Assembly: GCF_001641265.1 (NCBI RefSeq)
Contig: NW_020167543.1
Location: forward strand, 496,999 to 560,998
DNA: 64,000 nucleotides
Origin: Pseudogymnoascus destructans
Taxonomy: Eukaryota; Ascomycota; Leotiomycetes; Thelebolales; Thelebolaceae
Direction: 5' to 3'
Shown here: one piece after another, positions 1-9,883 of the stretch
How positions within the stretch are numbered: position 1 is the stretch's first letter
Layout: each line of letters opens with the position of its first letter
Notes under the pieces: generated by a model
Database searches by the model: none
What the model saw: the letters and a program-made list of their open reading frames with translations, nothing else
Told to the model about the DNA's origin: nothing
Position numbers and translations under genes: made by a program

Positions 1-7
1 TAATCAC

Positions 8-2354
8 ATGCTCATGAGCTTTAAAGGAAGCAGAGGCAACCTACCACAAGGAATTTGGCCTGAAATATTTCGGACTGCAGGTTACCTTATAAACCGGTCT
101 CCATCATCTGTCATTAATGATGAGACTCCGTACGGACTTCTACTCCAGTCCCTACCCTCGCAGCTTCAAAAGCCAGAGCTTACTAAGCCCTTACTCTCTC
201 ATATCCGCGCCTATGGATGTAGAGCCTACGCACTCCTCCTTAAGCAACCAAAGCTAAAGAGGATAGAGAGGAATGCCCAAATAGGCTATCTTATTGGCTA
301 CAACTCTACAAACATCTTTAGAATATGGGTTCCAAATCTTAAGAGGGTTATAGTAACCAGGGACGTTACTTTTGACGAAACAAAGGTGTATGATCCATCG
401 TACGAAGCTACAGTTGTAGAATTGGAGCTCCAAAAGACAGTCCAGGTCATTGAACTTCCTGACCTTTTAGAAAAGGAAGGAGAGGAATATGAAGAGGAGC
501 GCGCAGCTCTACAACCTCTACAAGAAATATCAACTCTGTACGAGGCGGAAACAACAGATACAGCTCTTCAACAAGAGGAAGCAGTAGAGGTAGAACCTCA
601 AAAGGAGATAGAGGTCCAACATGAAGAGCCTCAACTCCAGACACCTGAAATGACACCAGAGCGTTCAGAAGACAGCATACGGAGACACGACGTCTACCTT
701 GCAACCATTGCACACCCAGAAGCAAGGATAAGCCAGCACAAGCTTTCATCGTTGGTACAGAGTTCCAGAAACGTAAGATACATCGTACGGAGCTCCCTGC
801 TGCTCTGAAGTATTGGAACCAGCTTCAAAACCACCCTCATAGGCTTGGTTTCAAAGCTGCAGTGGAAAAGGAAATAACAGACCTTCGGAAGCAAGACACC
901 TTTAAATCAATGCCAGACAGCAGTGTACGGAGTTTTGTCATTCCACTAATGTGGGTATTTACCTACAAATTTGATGATAATGGCTACCTTGTCAAATACA
1001 AGGCTAGACTTGTTGTAAGAGGGGACCTACAGCGTTACTCAATCCATGATGAGACGTACGCAGCTACCCTTGCTTCAAAGACCTTCTGAGTCCTCATGGC
1101 TATTACAGCCTACTTCAATTTGGATACAGAGCAATTAGATGCAATAAATGCCTTTACAAACAGCCGCATTGATGAGGAGGTCTACGTACGATGTGCTGAC
1201 GGTTATGAGGAGCAAGGACAATGCTGGAAACTCAACAGGGCCTTATATGGACTCCGACGGTCACCACTCCTATGGTTCCGTGACTTTTCAGATACACTGA
1301 AGAAGCTAGGCCTCGTACAGGTCCCAGAAGCCCAGTGTCTATTCGTCTCATCTACAATCATTGTGTTTTTTATGTAGATGATATCTGCATTCTAAGCCAT
1401 CCCTACCATAAGGCAGAAGCAACAGAGTTCCGTACGAAACTTATGGAAGCCTATGAATTCCGTGAAATAGGAGAACTTGAATGGTTCTTAGGAATAAGAA
1501 TTATAAGAGACCGGACAGAGAGATCACTCTGGCTATGCCAGGACTCATACATCGACAAAATAATGACTACGTACGGAGTAACGCCATTGTCGAAAACAGT
1601 TAAGGTTCCAATGGTCAATGACAATCTCACTCCATACGATGGGCAAGCAGACAAACAGCAAATCCACCTATATCAACAGAAAGTAGGATCTACCAACTAC
1701 GCTGCAGTGGTTACAAGACCAGATATATCCCGTACAGTGCAGAAACTATCCGAATACCTTGTTAACCCAGGACCAGACCACATGGCAGCAGTCGATCGAC
1801 TTATACTCTATCTAAAGGAGACAAAACATCTAGCCCTCCAGTACGGACCAAAGATCAATACACCACGCTTTCAATGCTCTAGTGATGCTTCGTACGCAGA
1901 TTGCGAAGCTACAAGAAAGAGTACAGAAGGGTATCTCTTCACACTCTTTGGAGGAGCAATTGACTGGCACTGTACGAAGCAGAAAACTGTATCAACCTCA
2001 ACTACAGAAGCTGAGCTTCTAGCTCTATCACATAGTGCAAAACAGCTCTATTGGTGGCAGCGATTTTTCTCAACTATCAAACTTGATCTTAATGAGAAGT
2101 TCACCCTACAATGTGACAATATGCAGACCATACGGCTCTTACTCAAAGAGTCCCTGAAGCTAGTTACGAAACTCAAGCATATTCATATTCACTCCCACTG
2201 GCTAAGACAGGAGGTAGAGAGACGCAATCTCGATATCAAGTGGATAGCTACGTACGAGATGCCAGCAGATGGGTTTACAAAAGCCCTACCATGCCAAAGA
2301 CACGAGGAGTTTATTAACCATTTAAACCTTGTGGACATAAAGCACCTCCTTTAG
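8..2354 (+). pseudogene. Broken Copia pol of element 1 (integrase C-terminus, reverse transcriptase, RNase H)
   Basis: Reading frames at 8-808, 862-1089, 1096-1377 and 1335-2354 align in order with the intact pol of element 2. Visible parts are the integrase C-terminal region, the reverse transcriptase start, an interrupted YVDD site near 1370, and RNase H (TSTTEAELLALSHS). Breaks compared with element 2 are a one-base loss near 740-745, a TGA near 1087 where element 2 has an Arg codon, and a one-base loss just at the YVDD codons. CGA to TGA is the kind of change expected from RIP-like C-to-T mutation, but one case proves nothing. The C-terminal end (ADGFTKALP) is better preserved here than in element 2. 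Confidence 0.9.
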
Positions 2355-2773
2355 GAGTGCTTACTTAAGAGCACAACTCCGTACAAAGCCGGGGATTTCC
2401 CCGACTTTTACCATATAAAAACAGGAGAATCCCTGACTTTTCATACATTTACACTTACGTACGGAGCTGTCACAAGAATGGCACAAGAATCACCAAGAAA
2501 TCCATTGCCATTTCTGTCAATCTATACAAGAAAGCCACCACAAAACAAGAAAAACCCAAGAACCACAAGTCCGTACATCCAAATCCCTACTTAAACAGCA
2601 TTCCTACCACCATTTTGCGCAGCCTCAAGCGCCAACTTCCGCGCATGGGCCCGAGTCCCAAGTGTCATCCTTCGGAGGAGGGGTGGGCTCCCGATCATCT
2701 TGGGAGGAATCTATAAGCGTTAGCTTGTCATAAGAACGCTAAAAGGTACATAAGTCAACAGGGAAGGGAGTAC
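2355..2773. other. Non-coding 3' region of Copia element 1
   Basis: No ORF was supported here. The stretch lies between the pol stop and the end of the antisense accessory ORF. It still carries CGTACG or near-matches (2380, 2457, 2571) at the spacing seen in coding DNA. I see no other structure in it. Confidence 0.6.
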
Positions 2774-3178
2774 TCATGAAGAGAGCAGGCTGCGGCCTGA
2801 TGTTTTCATGACACAGGAAGCACAGGCACCACCCTGCACATTCCCAAAGGATATGCATACTGTAAAGAAGGGAATCTGCCGAGATCCCTCTTCTCCGTAC
2901 GCAGCATCACACTGCTCACAACCCATGGATCTCACCTGGGAGACCCGAGCGACATTCTCTCCCGCTGCCTGGATGTAGAACCCTGCAATTTCTTGCGGGT
3001 GTTCAAGGCGAACATTTCCAGGAGTCCTGTACAGGACAGTCATGTACACCCGAGGTGCCAACATAGGCAGAGGACGGGGCAGGGACTCCCGGGCAGCAGG
3101 AGGAAGGTAAATGTGGATGTTGGCATCCACAAAGACCTTGCTTAGGTCTTCCACAAAGACCTGTCCAACAGCAGGCAT
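2774..3178 (-). CDS. Antisense cysteine-rich accessory ORF of Copia element 1 (DUF3716-like pattern)
   Basis: The ORF runs opposite to its host retrotransposon, between pol and the 3' LTR. The start used is the ATG at 3178; an open frame extends further upstream. Its C-terminal half shares an order of motifs with the ORF at 3731-4216 in element 2: HPQ..., then YIQA.GE, a Cys-rich stretch, PFF..C, then GACASC. Paired cysteines with G-A-C-x-x-C resemble the fungal DUF3716 family as I remember it; this is unverified. Sequence between the motifs is strongly diverged from the element 2 copy, yet the cysteines and the antisense position are kept, which suggests a real protein. No function is known to me. 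A zinc-binding protein is an inference. Confidence 0.55.
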   Translation of the reverse strand: MPAVGQVFVEDLSKVFVDANIHIYLPPAARESLPRPLPMLAPRVYMTVLYRTPGNVRLEHPQEIAGFYIQAAGENVARVSQVRSMGCEQCDAAYGEEGSRQIPFFTVCISFGNVQGGACASCVMKTSGRSLLSS

Positions 3179-3467
3179 CTTGTCTCGTACGGACTTGCTG
3201 ATGAGAAGAGAGAAGTATGGTGGGGTGTGGGGAGTTGTAGGATAGGAGATGCAGGGCAGGCAGGGGCAGAAGGCAGAAGGCAGCCAGGCAGTCCAAGGCA
3301 TAGATGACCGATATGGAAGAAAGATGGAAGATCCGAACTGAAGTGGCCAACTTGTTTTTCGATCGGAAATGAGTCAGCGGGCGTAGATGTGAATCATCAG
3401 GCGTACTTGACACCTTTTTTCCCAAGTTTCTCTCACTACAATTTGAGGCTCGTACGGGGATACGTGG

Positions 3468-3472
3468 GGGGG
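3468..3472. repeat. Target-site duplication of Copia element 2 (GGGGG), left copy
   Basis: GGGGG at 3468-3472 directly precedes the LTR, and GGGGG at 9975-9979 directly follows the other LTR. The five-base length is usual for Copia integration. Collapsing the two copies restores a polypurine tract for element 1. Confidence 0.85.
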
Positions 3473-3563
3473 TGTTGAGTAATATGTGTGTGTATTCCTG
3501 TCTATCTATTGCTGCCTGAAATTGCGGGGAAGTGGTGCTGAGATCATGTGACATATTACAACA
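3473..3563 (-). repeat. 3' LTR of Copia element 2 (91 bp)
   Basis: The LTR starts TGTTGAG and ends TACAACA on the plus strand and matches 9884-9974 along its whole length by eye. On the minus strand it follows the polypurine tract. 91 bp is very short for an LTR. Confidence 0.92.
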
Positions 3564-3581
3564 CACCTCCCCATGTATCCC
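3564..3581 (-). promoter_or_regulatory. Polypurine tract of Copia element 2
   Basis: The minus strand reads GGGATACATGGGGAGGTG directly before the 3' LTR. The matching place in element 1 reads GGGATACGTGGGGGGGTG once element 2 is removed. This is the expected plus-strand primer site. Confidence 0.75.
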
Positions 3582-3730
3582 AGTACCGCATACTAAGTAG
3601 GAAGGCTCGCAGGCAAATCCGTATGGGTCTGAATTTGGAGTTCTGGGCCAACAACCTTTTTTCTACCCCCACCCCCGCCACTACCAAGCACCAACTTTCC
3701 ACTCTCGCACAGCTCCGTACGCGACTCACA

Positions 3731-4216
3731 ATGACTGTTATTGGTGAAATCAAGCCTCAAGACATAGCTCTGGTTGAGATCAGGGCTGACCTCCATGATG
3801 ACTTGCCGGAGTATGAGAGGGTCAAAATACCATCCCTACCCCCAATTGTGGTTGGCGTGGAATTGGCCCGTCCGTACGGTGTTGCTGGTGTGGTGGAGTC
3901 TGACCACCCACAACAGACAACGGCTTGGTACATCCAGGCTGTAGGAGACATGGATGCTGGCTTTGACCAGTGTGTACACGATCGGGGCAGTGCTCGGGCT
4001 CGTCCCTTCTTCTCTGCCTGCCATCACTATGGCGAGCTGCAGGAAGGAGCCTGTGGTAACTGTGCAATGAAGCACAAGTCAGCTGCTTGTTCCTTGAGTA
4101 AGTTTGTGTTGGGGGAAACGGACAATCCCATGGGATACGGTAGTCTTTCGCGCCCAAAATGGCACTTTTCTCCGTGGGACTATCTAGTTCCCCAGCCGGT
4201 CAGAGTACTGAGCTAA
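3731..4216 (+). CDS. Antisense cysteine-rich accessory ORF of Copia element 2 (DUF3716-like pattern)
   Basis: The chosen ATG at 3731 gives about 161 residues; the open frame extends upstream to 3548 inside the LTR, which is an unlikely start. It is antisense to the retrotransposon. It shares HPQ, WYIQA.GD, a QC pair, PFFSAC and GACGNC with the ORF at 3178-2774. Ordered cysteines (QCV..., FFSAC, GACGNC, AAC) suggest a zinc-binding fold of the DUF3716 type, from memory. GTAAGT near 4098 is a good splice donor just after the last motif, so the annotated C-terminus may really be intron. A CGTACG lies 10 bases before the ATG. Function is unknown. By analogy with transposons that carry their own regulators, it might act on the element's repeated CGTACG motif. 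Confidence 0.55.
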   Translation: MTVIGEIKPQDIALVEIRADLHDDLPEYERVKIPSLPPIVVGVELARPYGVAGVVESDHPQQTTAWYIQAVGDMDAGFDQCVHDRGSARARPFFSACHHYGELQEGACGNCAMKHKSAACSLSKFVLGETDNPMGYGSLSRPKWHFSPWDYLVPQPVRVLS

Positions 4217-5264
4217 GGTTTCAGCTCAGTGTATCACTTCGGTTTGGGGTGTAGGGACCCAAACCTTCAGGGTTTTGGGGGTTTCTCCCAGGCCTACAAA
4301 TAGCGTACGTAGACCCGTAGTTTAGTGAGCAATTCAATTGATTATATTATCCTATATATGGTATTCTACTGTTGAAGCCTCTGTTCTGCTGCCCGTAAGA
4401 GATTAATTACGGTGACTGGAGATTATCACACGATTCTGTGTGTGGTTCTCCGTACTCCGCAATTACCTCCAACAGTTTGTACCTTTCTGTTGATTCCTAT
4501 GCTGCGTACGACACTAACACATAGTAGGCCACAAGAAAACTTGGAGACCTGCCACGCCACCACCTCCGCCATCTCCCAAAGCTGGGAAAAGATCTGGCAC
4601 CTGTGCCTTCGCCCGACAGAAAGCTATTGATGAAGAAGCTGCTGCTCAGCTTCGTGGGTAATCTCCGTACGCCTCACTTCTAGTGTTCTCAGTGTTCTGG
4701 TGCTCTCGGTGTTCTGGTGCTCTCGGTTGTGAATGAGGCCTAAATGACAGTGGATTTCTCTGCAATTTTAATGTGACAGGTTCGTACGTAGTTGTGAGTG
4801 TGGGAAAATGGGTGATTCTCCTGTTTTTGTATAGTAAAAGTCAGGGATTTCTCCTGCTCTTGTCTGCCTTCCCCCCTTTGTTGAAATGGGTTTGGAATTT
4901 CGAAAAAATGAATGTGAAATCTCCATGCATATATTGCATCTATGTCATACGGAGTTGTGTAGTCTTCCAAATGAGTGTATGTTTATTATTTCCCAAGGTA
5001 TTCCATTGGGAAAGTTGAAATAAGAACGCATAGTAAAACTAGGTGTAACTGTAGGCGGCTTTGGTGCTTTTGAGAGTTCTACCTCCGTACGGAACTCATC
5101 CATTAGCTATTCTTGTCTTGCCTCACTTTTCAGTTAGTGAAGTAGAAGACTAGACTCTTTGGGTCTAGGGGGCTGCTTTCCATAGTACAAAGGTAGCCAG
5201 TGCTTCGTACGGGGTTGTGTTGTATGTATGCACTCCTATAGGAGATGCTTTATGTCTACAAGGT
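4217..5264. other. Non-coding spacer of Copia element 2 between pol and accessory ORF
   Basis: About 1.05 kb with no supported gene. It carries CGTACG at 4304, 4505, 4666, 4783, 5086 and 5206. It may hold the promoter and 5' part of the antisense accessory transcript or the 3' part of the retroelement transcript. I see no hairpin or tandem repeat of note, apart from a short 'ggtgttctggtgctctc' repeat near 4700. Confidence 0.5.
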
Positions 5265-8200
5265 TCAAATGTTTAATGAACTCCTTGTGCTTCTGATGGG
5301 GTAGGGCCTTAGTAAAGCGTCTGCTGGCATCTCGTACGTAGCTATCCACTTAATGTCGAGGTTGCGGTGCTCAACCTCCTGTCTTAACCAGTGTGAATGG
5401 ACGTCTATATGCTTAAGTTTTGTGACTAGCTTTGGAGACTCCTTAAGTAAGAGCCGTACAGTCTGCATATTATCACAATTAAGTGAGTATGGCTCGTTTA
5501 GATTGAGTTTGATAGTTGAGAAGAATCGCTGCCACCAATAGAGCTGTTTTGCACTATGTGACAGGGCTAGAAGCTCAGCTTCTGTTGTAGAGGTTGAGAC
5601 TGTCTTCTGCTTCGTACAGCACCAGTCTATAGCTCCACCAAAAAGGGTAAATAAATAGCCCTCTGTGCTCTTTCTAGTTGACTCGCAATCTGCGTACGAT
5701 GCATCACTAGAACAATGGAACCGTGGTTCATTAATGTTAGGTCCAAACTGAAGAGCTAGGTGTTTAGTCTCCTTAAGATAAAGGAGTAGCCGGTCGATAG
5801 CAGCCATGTGGTCTGGCCCTGGATTGACTAGGAATTCTGATAGTTTCGGCATCGTACGGGATATATCTGGTCTCGTAACGACTGCTGCATAGTTCGCTGA
5901 GCCTACCTTCTGCTGATAGAGGTGGATCTGTTGCTTGTCTGCCTGTCCATCAAAAGGTAATAGGTTGTCATTAATCATTGGTGTTTTGACTGGTTTTAAC
6001 AGCAGTGCAACAACGTACGATGTTGTAATTTTGTCGATATAGGAGTCCTGACAGAGCCAGAGTGTTCTTTGAGTCCGGTCTCTCACAATTCGTATTCCTA
6101 AGAACCACTCAAGCTCTCCTATTTCCCGGAACTCATAAGCCTCCATGAGCTTTGTACGGAACTCTGTTGCTTCCGCTTTGTGGCTAGGATGGCTTAGGAT
6201 GCATATATCATCAACATAGAAGAACACAATGATTGTAGAGGACACGAAAAGACACTGTGCTTCTGGGACCTGTACGAGGCCTAGCTTCTTAAGTGTATCT
6301 GAAAAGTCACGGAACCACAAGAGCGGTGATCTTCGAAGTCCATATAGGGTTCTGTTGAGTTTCCAGCACTTTCCTTCTTCCTCATAACCGTCTGCACACC
6401 GTACGTAGACCTCTTCATCAATACGGCTGTTTGTAAAGGCGTTTATAGCGTCTAATTGCTCTGTGTCTAAGTCAAAGTAGGCTGTGATAGGCATGAGGGC
6501 TCGGAAGGTTTTCGAGGCAAGTGTAGCTGCGTACGTCTCATCGTGAATGGAATACCGTTGTAGGTCTCCTCTTACAACTAGCCTTGCCTTATATTTCATA
6601 AGGTAGCCATTGTCATCAAATTTGTATGTGAAAACCCACATCAATGGAATGATGAAGCTTCGTAGGGTGCTTCCCTGCATAGCTGTAAATGTGTCTTGCT
6701 TCCGTAGGTCTGTTATCTCCTTCTCCACTGCAGCTTTGAAACCAAGCTTATGAGGGTGATTTTGAAGCTGGTTCCAGTACTTTGGAGCTGCTGGCAGGTC
6801 CGTACGGTGCACTTTGCGTTTCTGGAAGTTGGTTCCACCAATAAAAGCTTGATGTAGGCTTATTTTCGATTCTGGATGAGCAATGGTTGCAAGGTAGACC
6901 TCATGTCTCTGTACACTGTCTTCTGAGCGTTCTGGGGTCATTTCTGGGGTATGGAGCTGGGTCTCTTCCATTTGGACTTGCTGTTCCTTAGGTTGGTTTT
7001 CCTGAAGCAGTTCCTCTTGATGGGGAGCTTGTTCTGTTGTCTCCGATTCATACGGAATTGGCGTTTCCTGTGGAGGTTCCTGGGTCCGTTCGTCTTCCTC
7101 ATAATTCTCACCCTCCTTTCCTTGAAGATCGGGTAATTCGATGACCCGGACTGTCTTCTGGAGGTCTATCTCTAGGATAGGAACCTCGTACGAGGGGTCA
7201 TAGACCTTTGACTCGTCAAAAGTAACGTCCCTTGTAGCTATAACCCTCTTGAGTTGTGGTATCCATATCCTATAGATATTCGTAGAGTTATAGCCAACTA
7301 GGTAACCTACTTGGGCGTTCCTTTCTATTCTCTCAAGCTTGGGCTTGTTAAGAAGAAGTGCATAGGCCCTACATCCATAGGCTCGAATATGAGAGAGTAG
7401 AGGTTTAGTGAGCTCTGGCTTTTGAAGATGTGATGGTAGGGACTGAAGTAGAAGTCCGTACGGAGTCTCATAATCAATCACCGCTGAGGGAGATCTGTTC
7501 ACAAGGTATCCAGCTGTCCTGAATATTTCTGGCCATATGCCCTGTGGTAGGTTTCCGGCTTCCTTAAGTGCTCTTGATCGGGTGATTATTGTACGGCCTG
7601 ATCGTTCTATTTTACCGTTCGGCTCAGCTGTATAACGGGGTGTAATCTGGATTTCATATCCCTCATCCTTAACCCAGTTGTCCCATTCCTTTCCTAGGGT
7701 TCTCTCGCCATCAAGGAAGAAGATCTTAATTACATAGCCCCATCGCCTCCATACGTAGCTTACGAAGTCCTTAATTGTCTGTAGGACTGTTTCTTGTGTC
7801 TTGTCTTTAATAGTATAGACATGGTTCATACGGCAGAAATCACACTGGAAGTGTAGGACCTGTGTACTACCATCGTACGCTTCTGGCATCTGGATTAGGT
7901 TGAGGTGTACCTTCTCATAAGGGATCTTTGACCTTGGTGTAGTTCTTCGAGAGATGTTCTTTGTTGCATGTGTGAGACGGCAAACCTCACAGTTTGTGTC
8001 GTACGAGTCTTGGTTTGTGACTAAGACCCCCTGAGTCTTCTCCTGAAGCTTCCTTATTGCATTTTGGTTAAGGTGACCCATGCAGTTATGCCACTCCTTT
8101 GCTGTGCCTGTTAGGTCTTTACGTGGTCCGTACGAGGCTAGGACAACGTGTTGGTCTTCCTCTGTTGTTAAGAGGGCTGTATGTGGGCTTATAGAGTTCT

Positions 8201-8792
8201 CATTTTTGATGTATTCTAGAACCCATTGACCATGGATTACTGGAGTGTAACAGAATGGTTTTCCTCCGTATGTAAGACCTTCTGCGGCTGTGTTCCAATG
8301 GACCCCTTTTTGGATGAAGCGTTTTAATGAGGCAACTGAGGTATGGAATGAGGACACAAGAGCTGTTTCTTGAAGGGTTATAGATCGTACGGACTTCGTG
8401 TCTTTTCCAACCTGGACATTTATGTCTACAGATCCAAATCCTTCAATTCTCACCCTCTGGTCTCCTGCTAAGAGGTACTTGTCCTCTTCACATTCCTTTA
8501 GGTTGTAGAACCTCGTACGGTCATTGCAGACATGAATCGTAGCTCCTGAATCAAGGATCATGCTCCTTGCAAGCTCGTAGGTTGAAAGGGTAAGGCCTTG
8601 TGTAACTTGGAAGGCTGTAGCGAAGGAAACAGGTAGATCTTGGTTCGTACGGAGTTGTCCTCTGTTCGCCTTGTCCCTATCCACTTCTCTTTGAATGCAG
8701 TATTGTAATCCTGGCCTTTCACTTATATATGCATCAACTTTAGCTTCAATGTCTCGGTTTGGCCTCCATGATTTTGTACGCTTCGATTTCAT
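5265..8792 (-). CDS. pol: Copia Pol polyprotein (protease, integrase, reverse transcriptase, RNase H), 1175 aa
   Basis: Domains in order: aspartic protease (ILDSGATIHVCND, about residue 80); integrase zinc finger (H...H...CEVC, about 235-270); integrase core with FLDGERTLG and GKIERSGRTI giving the later D and E; reverse transcriptase with FFYVDDICIL (about 858); RNase H with CSSDASYAD and TSTTEAELLALSHS. The place where the first integrase Asp is expected reads VHLNLIQMPE, so Asn seems to replace it. The last ~20 residues diverge from element 1 after PAD, consistent with a one-base loss near 5318. The start codon overlaps the gag stop as ATGA. The pol frame is also open upstream to about 9097 and includes the zinc knuckle, so Pol may really begin by frameshifting from Gag. 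Confidence 0.93.
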   Translation of the reverse strand: MKSKRTKSWRPNRDIEAKVDAYISERPGLQYCIQREVDRDKANRGQLRTNQDLPVSFATAFQVTQGLTLSTYELARSMILDSGATIHVCNDRTRFYNLKECEEDKYLLAGDQRVRIEGFGSVDINVQVGKDTKSVRSITLQETALVSSFHTSVASLKRFIQKGVHWNTAAEGLTYGGKPFCYTPVIHGQWVLEYIKNENSISPHTALLTTEEDQHVVLASYGPRKDLTGTAKEWHNCMGHLNQNAIRKLQEKTQGVLVTNQDSYDTNCEVCRLTHATKNISRRTTPRSKIPYEKVHLNLIQMPEAYDGSTQVLHFQCDFCRMNHVYTIKDKTQETVLQTIKDFVSYVWRRWGYVIKIFFLDGERTLGKEWDNWVKDEGYEIQITPRYTAEPNGKIERSGRTIITRSRALKEAGNLPQGIWPEIFRTAGYLVNRSPSAVIDYETPYGLLLQSLPSHLQKPELTKPLLSHIRAYGCRAYALLLNKPKLERIERNAQVGYLVGYNSTNIYRIWIPQLKRVIATRDVTFDESKVYDPSYEVPILEIDLQKTVRVIELPDLQGKEGENYEEDERTQEPPQETPIPYESETTEQAPHQEELLQENQPKEQQVQMEETQLHTPEMTPERSEDSVQRHEVYLATIAHPESKISLHQAFIGGTNFQKRKVHRTDLPAAPKYWNQLQNHPHKLGFKAAVEKEITDLRKQDTFTAMQGSTLRSFIIPLMWVFTYKFDDNGYLMKYKARLVVRGDLQRYSIHDETYAATLASKTFRALMPITAYFDLDTEQLDAINAFTNSRIDEEVYVRCADGYEEEGKCWKLNRTLYGLRRSPLLWFRDFSDTLKKLGLVQVPEAQCLFVSSTIIVFFYVDDICILSHPSHKAEATEFRTKLMEAYEFREIGELEWFLGIRIVRDRTQRTLWLCQDSYIDKITTSYVVALLLKPVKTPMINDNLLPFDGQADKQQIHLYQQKVGSANYAAVVTRPDISRTMPKLSEFLVNPGPDHMAAIDRLLLYLKETKHLALQFGPNINEPRFHCSSDASYADCESTRKSTEGYLFTLFGGAIDWCCTKQKTVSTSTTEAELLALSHSAKQLYWWQRFFSTIKLNLNEPYSLNCDNMQTVRLLLKESPKLVTKLKHIDVHSHWLRQEVEHRNLDIKWIATYEMPADALLRPYPIRSTRSSLNI

Positions 8793-9790
8793 GACATATA
8801 GGCAGTCCCTCCATCTATGGATAGTTCCGCAAGGGCAATCTGTTCGGGGTTCTTTCCTCTTTTTGCCACTACTCCAACCGTGTTGGCCTTGTTGAGTAGT
8901 ATTCGTACGGCCTTGTAGTGAAGCTGATGTCTCGTTATCACCTTCTTGTGTTGCAAAGACTCCATGTTCCCCCCGAGACTTCTGGTCATATCTTGCCTGT
9001 CTCTGGTTGATTCGATAGGTCCGTACGACCTCCTCAAACTTATATTCCTTTGTCCCTTTGTTGAGTTTGAAAGGCCTCGAAATTCGCAGGGTCCTATTGC
9101 TTTAAGGAAGTAATATATTGCATCGTGAGGGTCGATAACCTCTGGTGCTCGGAGCGTACGGCCTTGTGTGTAGAGGGTCTCCCATTTTAGGAGCCACTCT
9201 TCAAGGTCTACTCCTCTTTGCATTTTTGATGCTTTTGCCCACTCACTCCTCCATTCCTCAAGCCTAGCTCGTGTAGTTGGTGCAAACTGATCTTTTAGCT
9301 TAACAAGCATCTTGTACGGAGTATCGCAGTTGTAGGTGTAGGGTAGGAAGTCCCGCTTAATGGTTTCCTGTATCCGAGCGCGTAGCCCCTGAATTGCCTC
9401 TTCCTGTTTTTCCCATATTTTTCGGTCATATTGGAAGTCAGATTGTAGGTTTCGAAGCTCTTCCTTCTGATCATCTGTGAGAGATCCGTATGTAATTGGT
9501 AGGCTTTGTGGTTGGTCTTCAACTGATAGCGTAGGTGTCTGGCTTGCAGTTGCTCTAGTTGACACTCGAGGAGCGGTCTGAGGAGCTACACCACTTTCAG
9601 CTTGAGTTGCACTCCGTACGAACTCTGGAATTGGCCTAACTGGTTGTATAAGGATAGGGGGGTCGTCATTTGATGGATCGATATACCCCCATACTCCTGT
9701 CTTCATTGAAGCGGTCTTTATCGTCTCTAGCCACTCGTCCCAGTCTTTTGGGCTTGTGAGGACCACCCCCACCTTCTGTAGGGCCGCCAT
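8789..9790 (-). CDS. gag: Copia Gag, 333 aa, with zinc knuckle displaced to the pol frame
   Basis: The ATG at 9790 opens a Gag-like protein (MAALQKVGVVLTSP, then AIYYFLKAIGP), fitting fungal Copia capsid sequences. After about 9090 the reading frame seems wrong. The expected Gag continuation (FEEVVRTYRINQRQARYD) and the zinc knuckle CPCGTIHRWRDC (about 8850-8815) are in the pol frame instead. So either a one-base change broke gag, or the element uses a frame change between about 9097 and 9070. I found no canonical slippery heptamer there. Either way the knuckle would be fused to Pol, not Gag. Gag and Pol ORFs overlap by ATGA, a layout used for termination-reinitiation in some fungal elements. 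Confidence 0.85.
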   Translation of the reverse strand: MAALQKVGVVLTSPKDWDEWLETIKTASMKTGVWGYIDPSNDDPPILIQPVRPIPEFVRSATQAESGVAPQTAPRVSTRATASQTPTLSVEDQPQSLPITYGSLTDDQKEELRNLQSDFQYDRKIWEKQEEAIQGLRARIQETIKRDFLPYTYNCDTPYKMLVKLKDQFAPTTRARLEEWRSEWAKASKMQRGVDLEEWLLKWETLYTQGRTLRAPEVIDPHDAIYYFLKAIGPCEFRGLSNSTKGQRNISLRRSYGPIESTRDRQDMTRSLGGNMESLQHKKVITRHQLHYKAVRILLNKANTVGVVAKRGKNPEQIALAELSIDGGTAYMS

Positions 9791-9870
9791 TATGATGGTT
9801 ATTGGCTCCTAGGAGGGGATCGGGGTCCGTACGATGTGTATTGACCTTCAAAAAGCGTCTTGGAGTTGCT

Positions 9871-9883
9871 CCGGGCTCATAAC
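9871..9883 (-). promoter_or_regulatory. Primer binding site complementary to the anticodon stem-loop of initiator tRNA-Met
   Basis: The plus strand reads CCGGGCTCATAAC and abuts the 5' LTR with no gap. GGGCTCATAAC contains a CAT anticodon with its 5' stem and matches the anticodon arm of eukaryotic initiator tRNA-Met as I know it. Priming from an internal half-tRNA rather than the 3' CCA end is known for Drosophila copia. The match here suggests the same mechanism. Confidence 0.75.
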
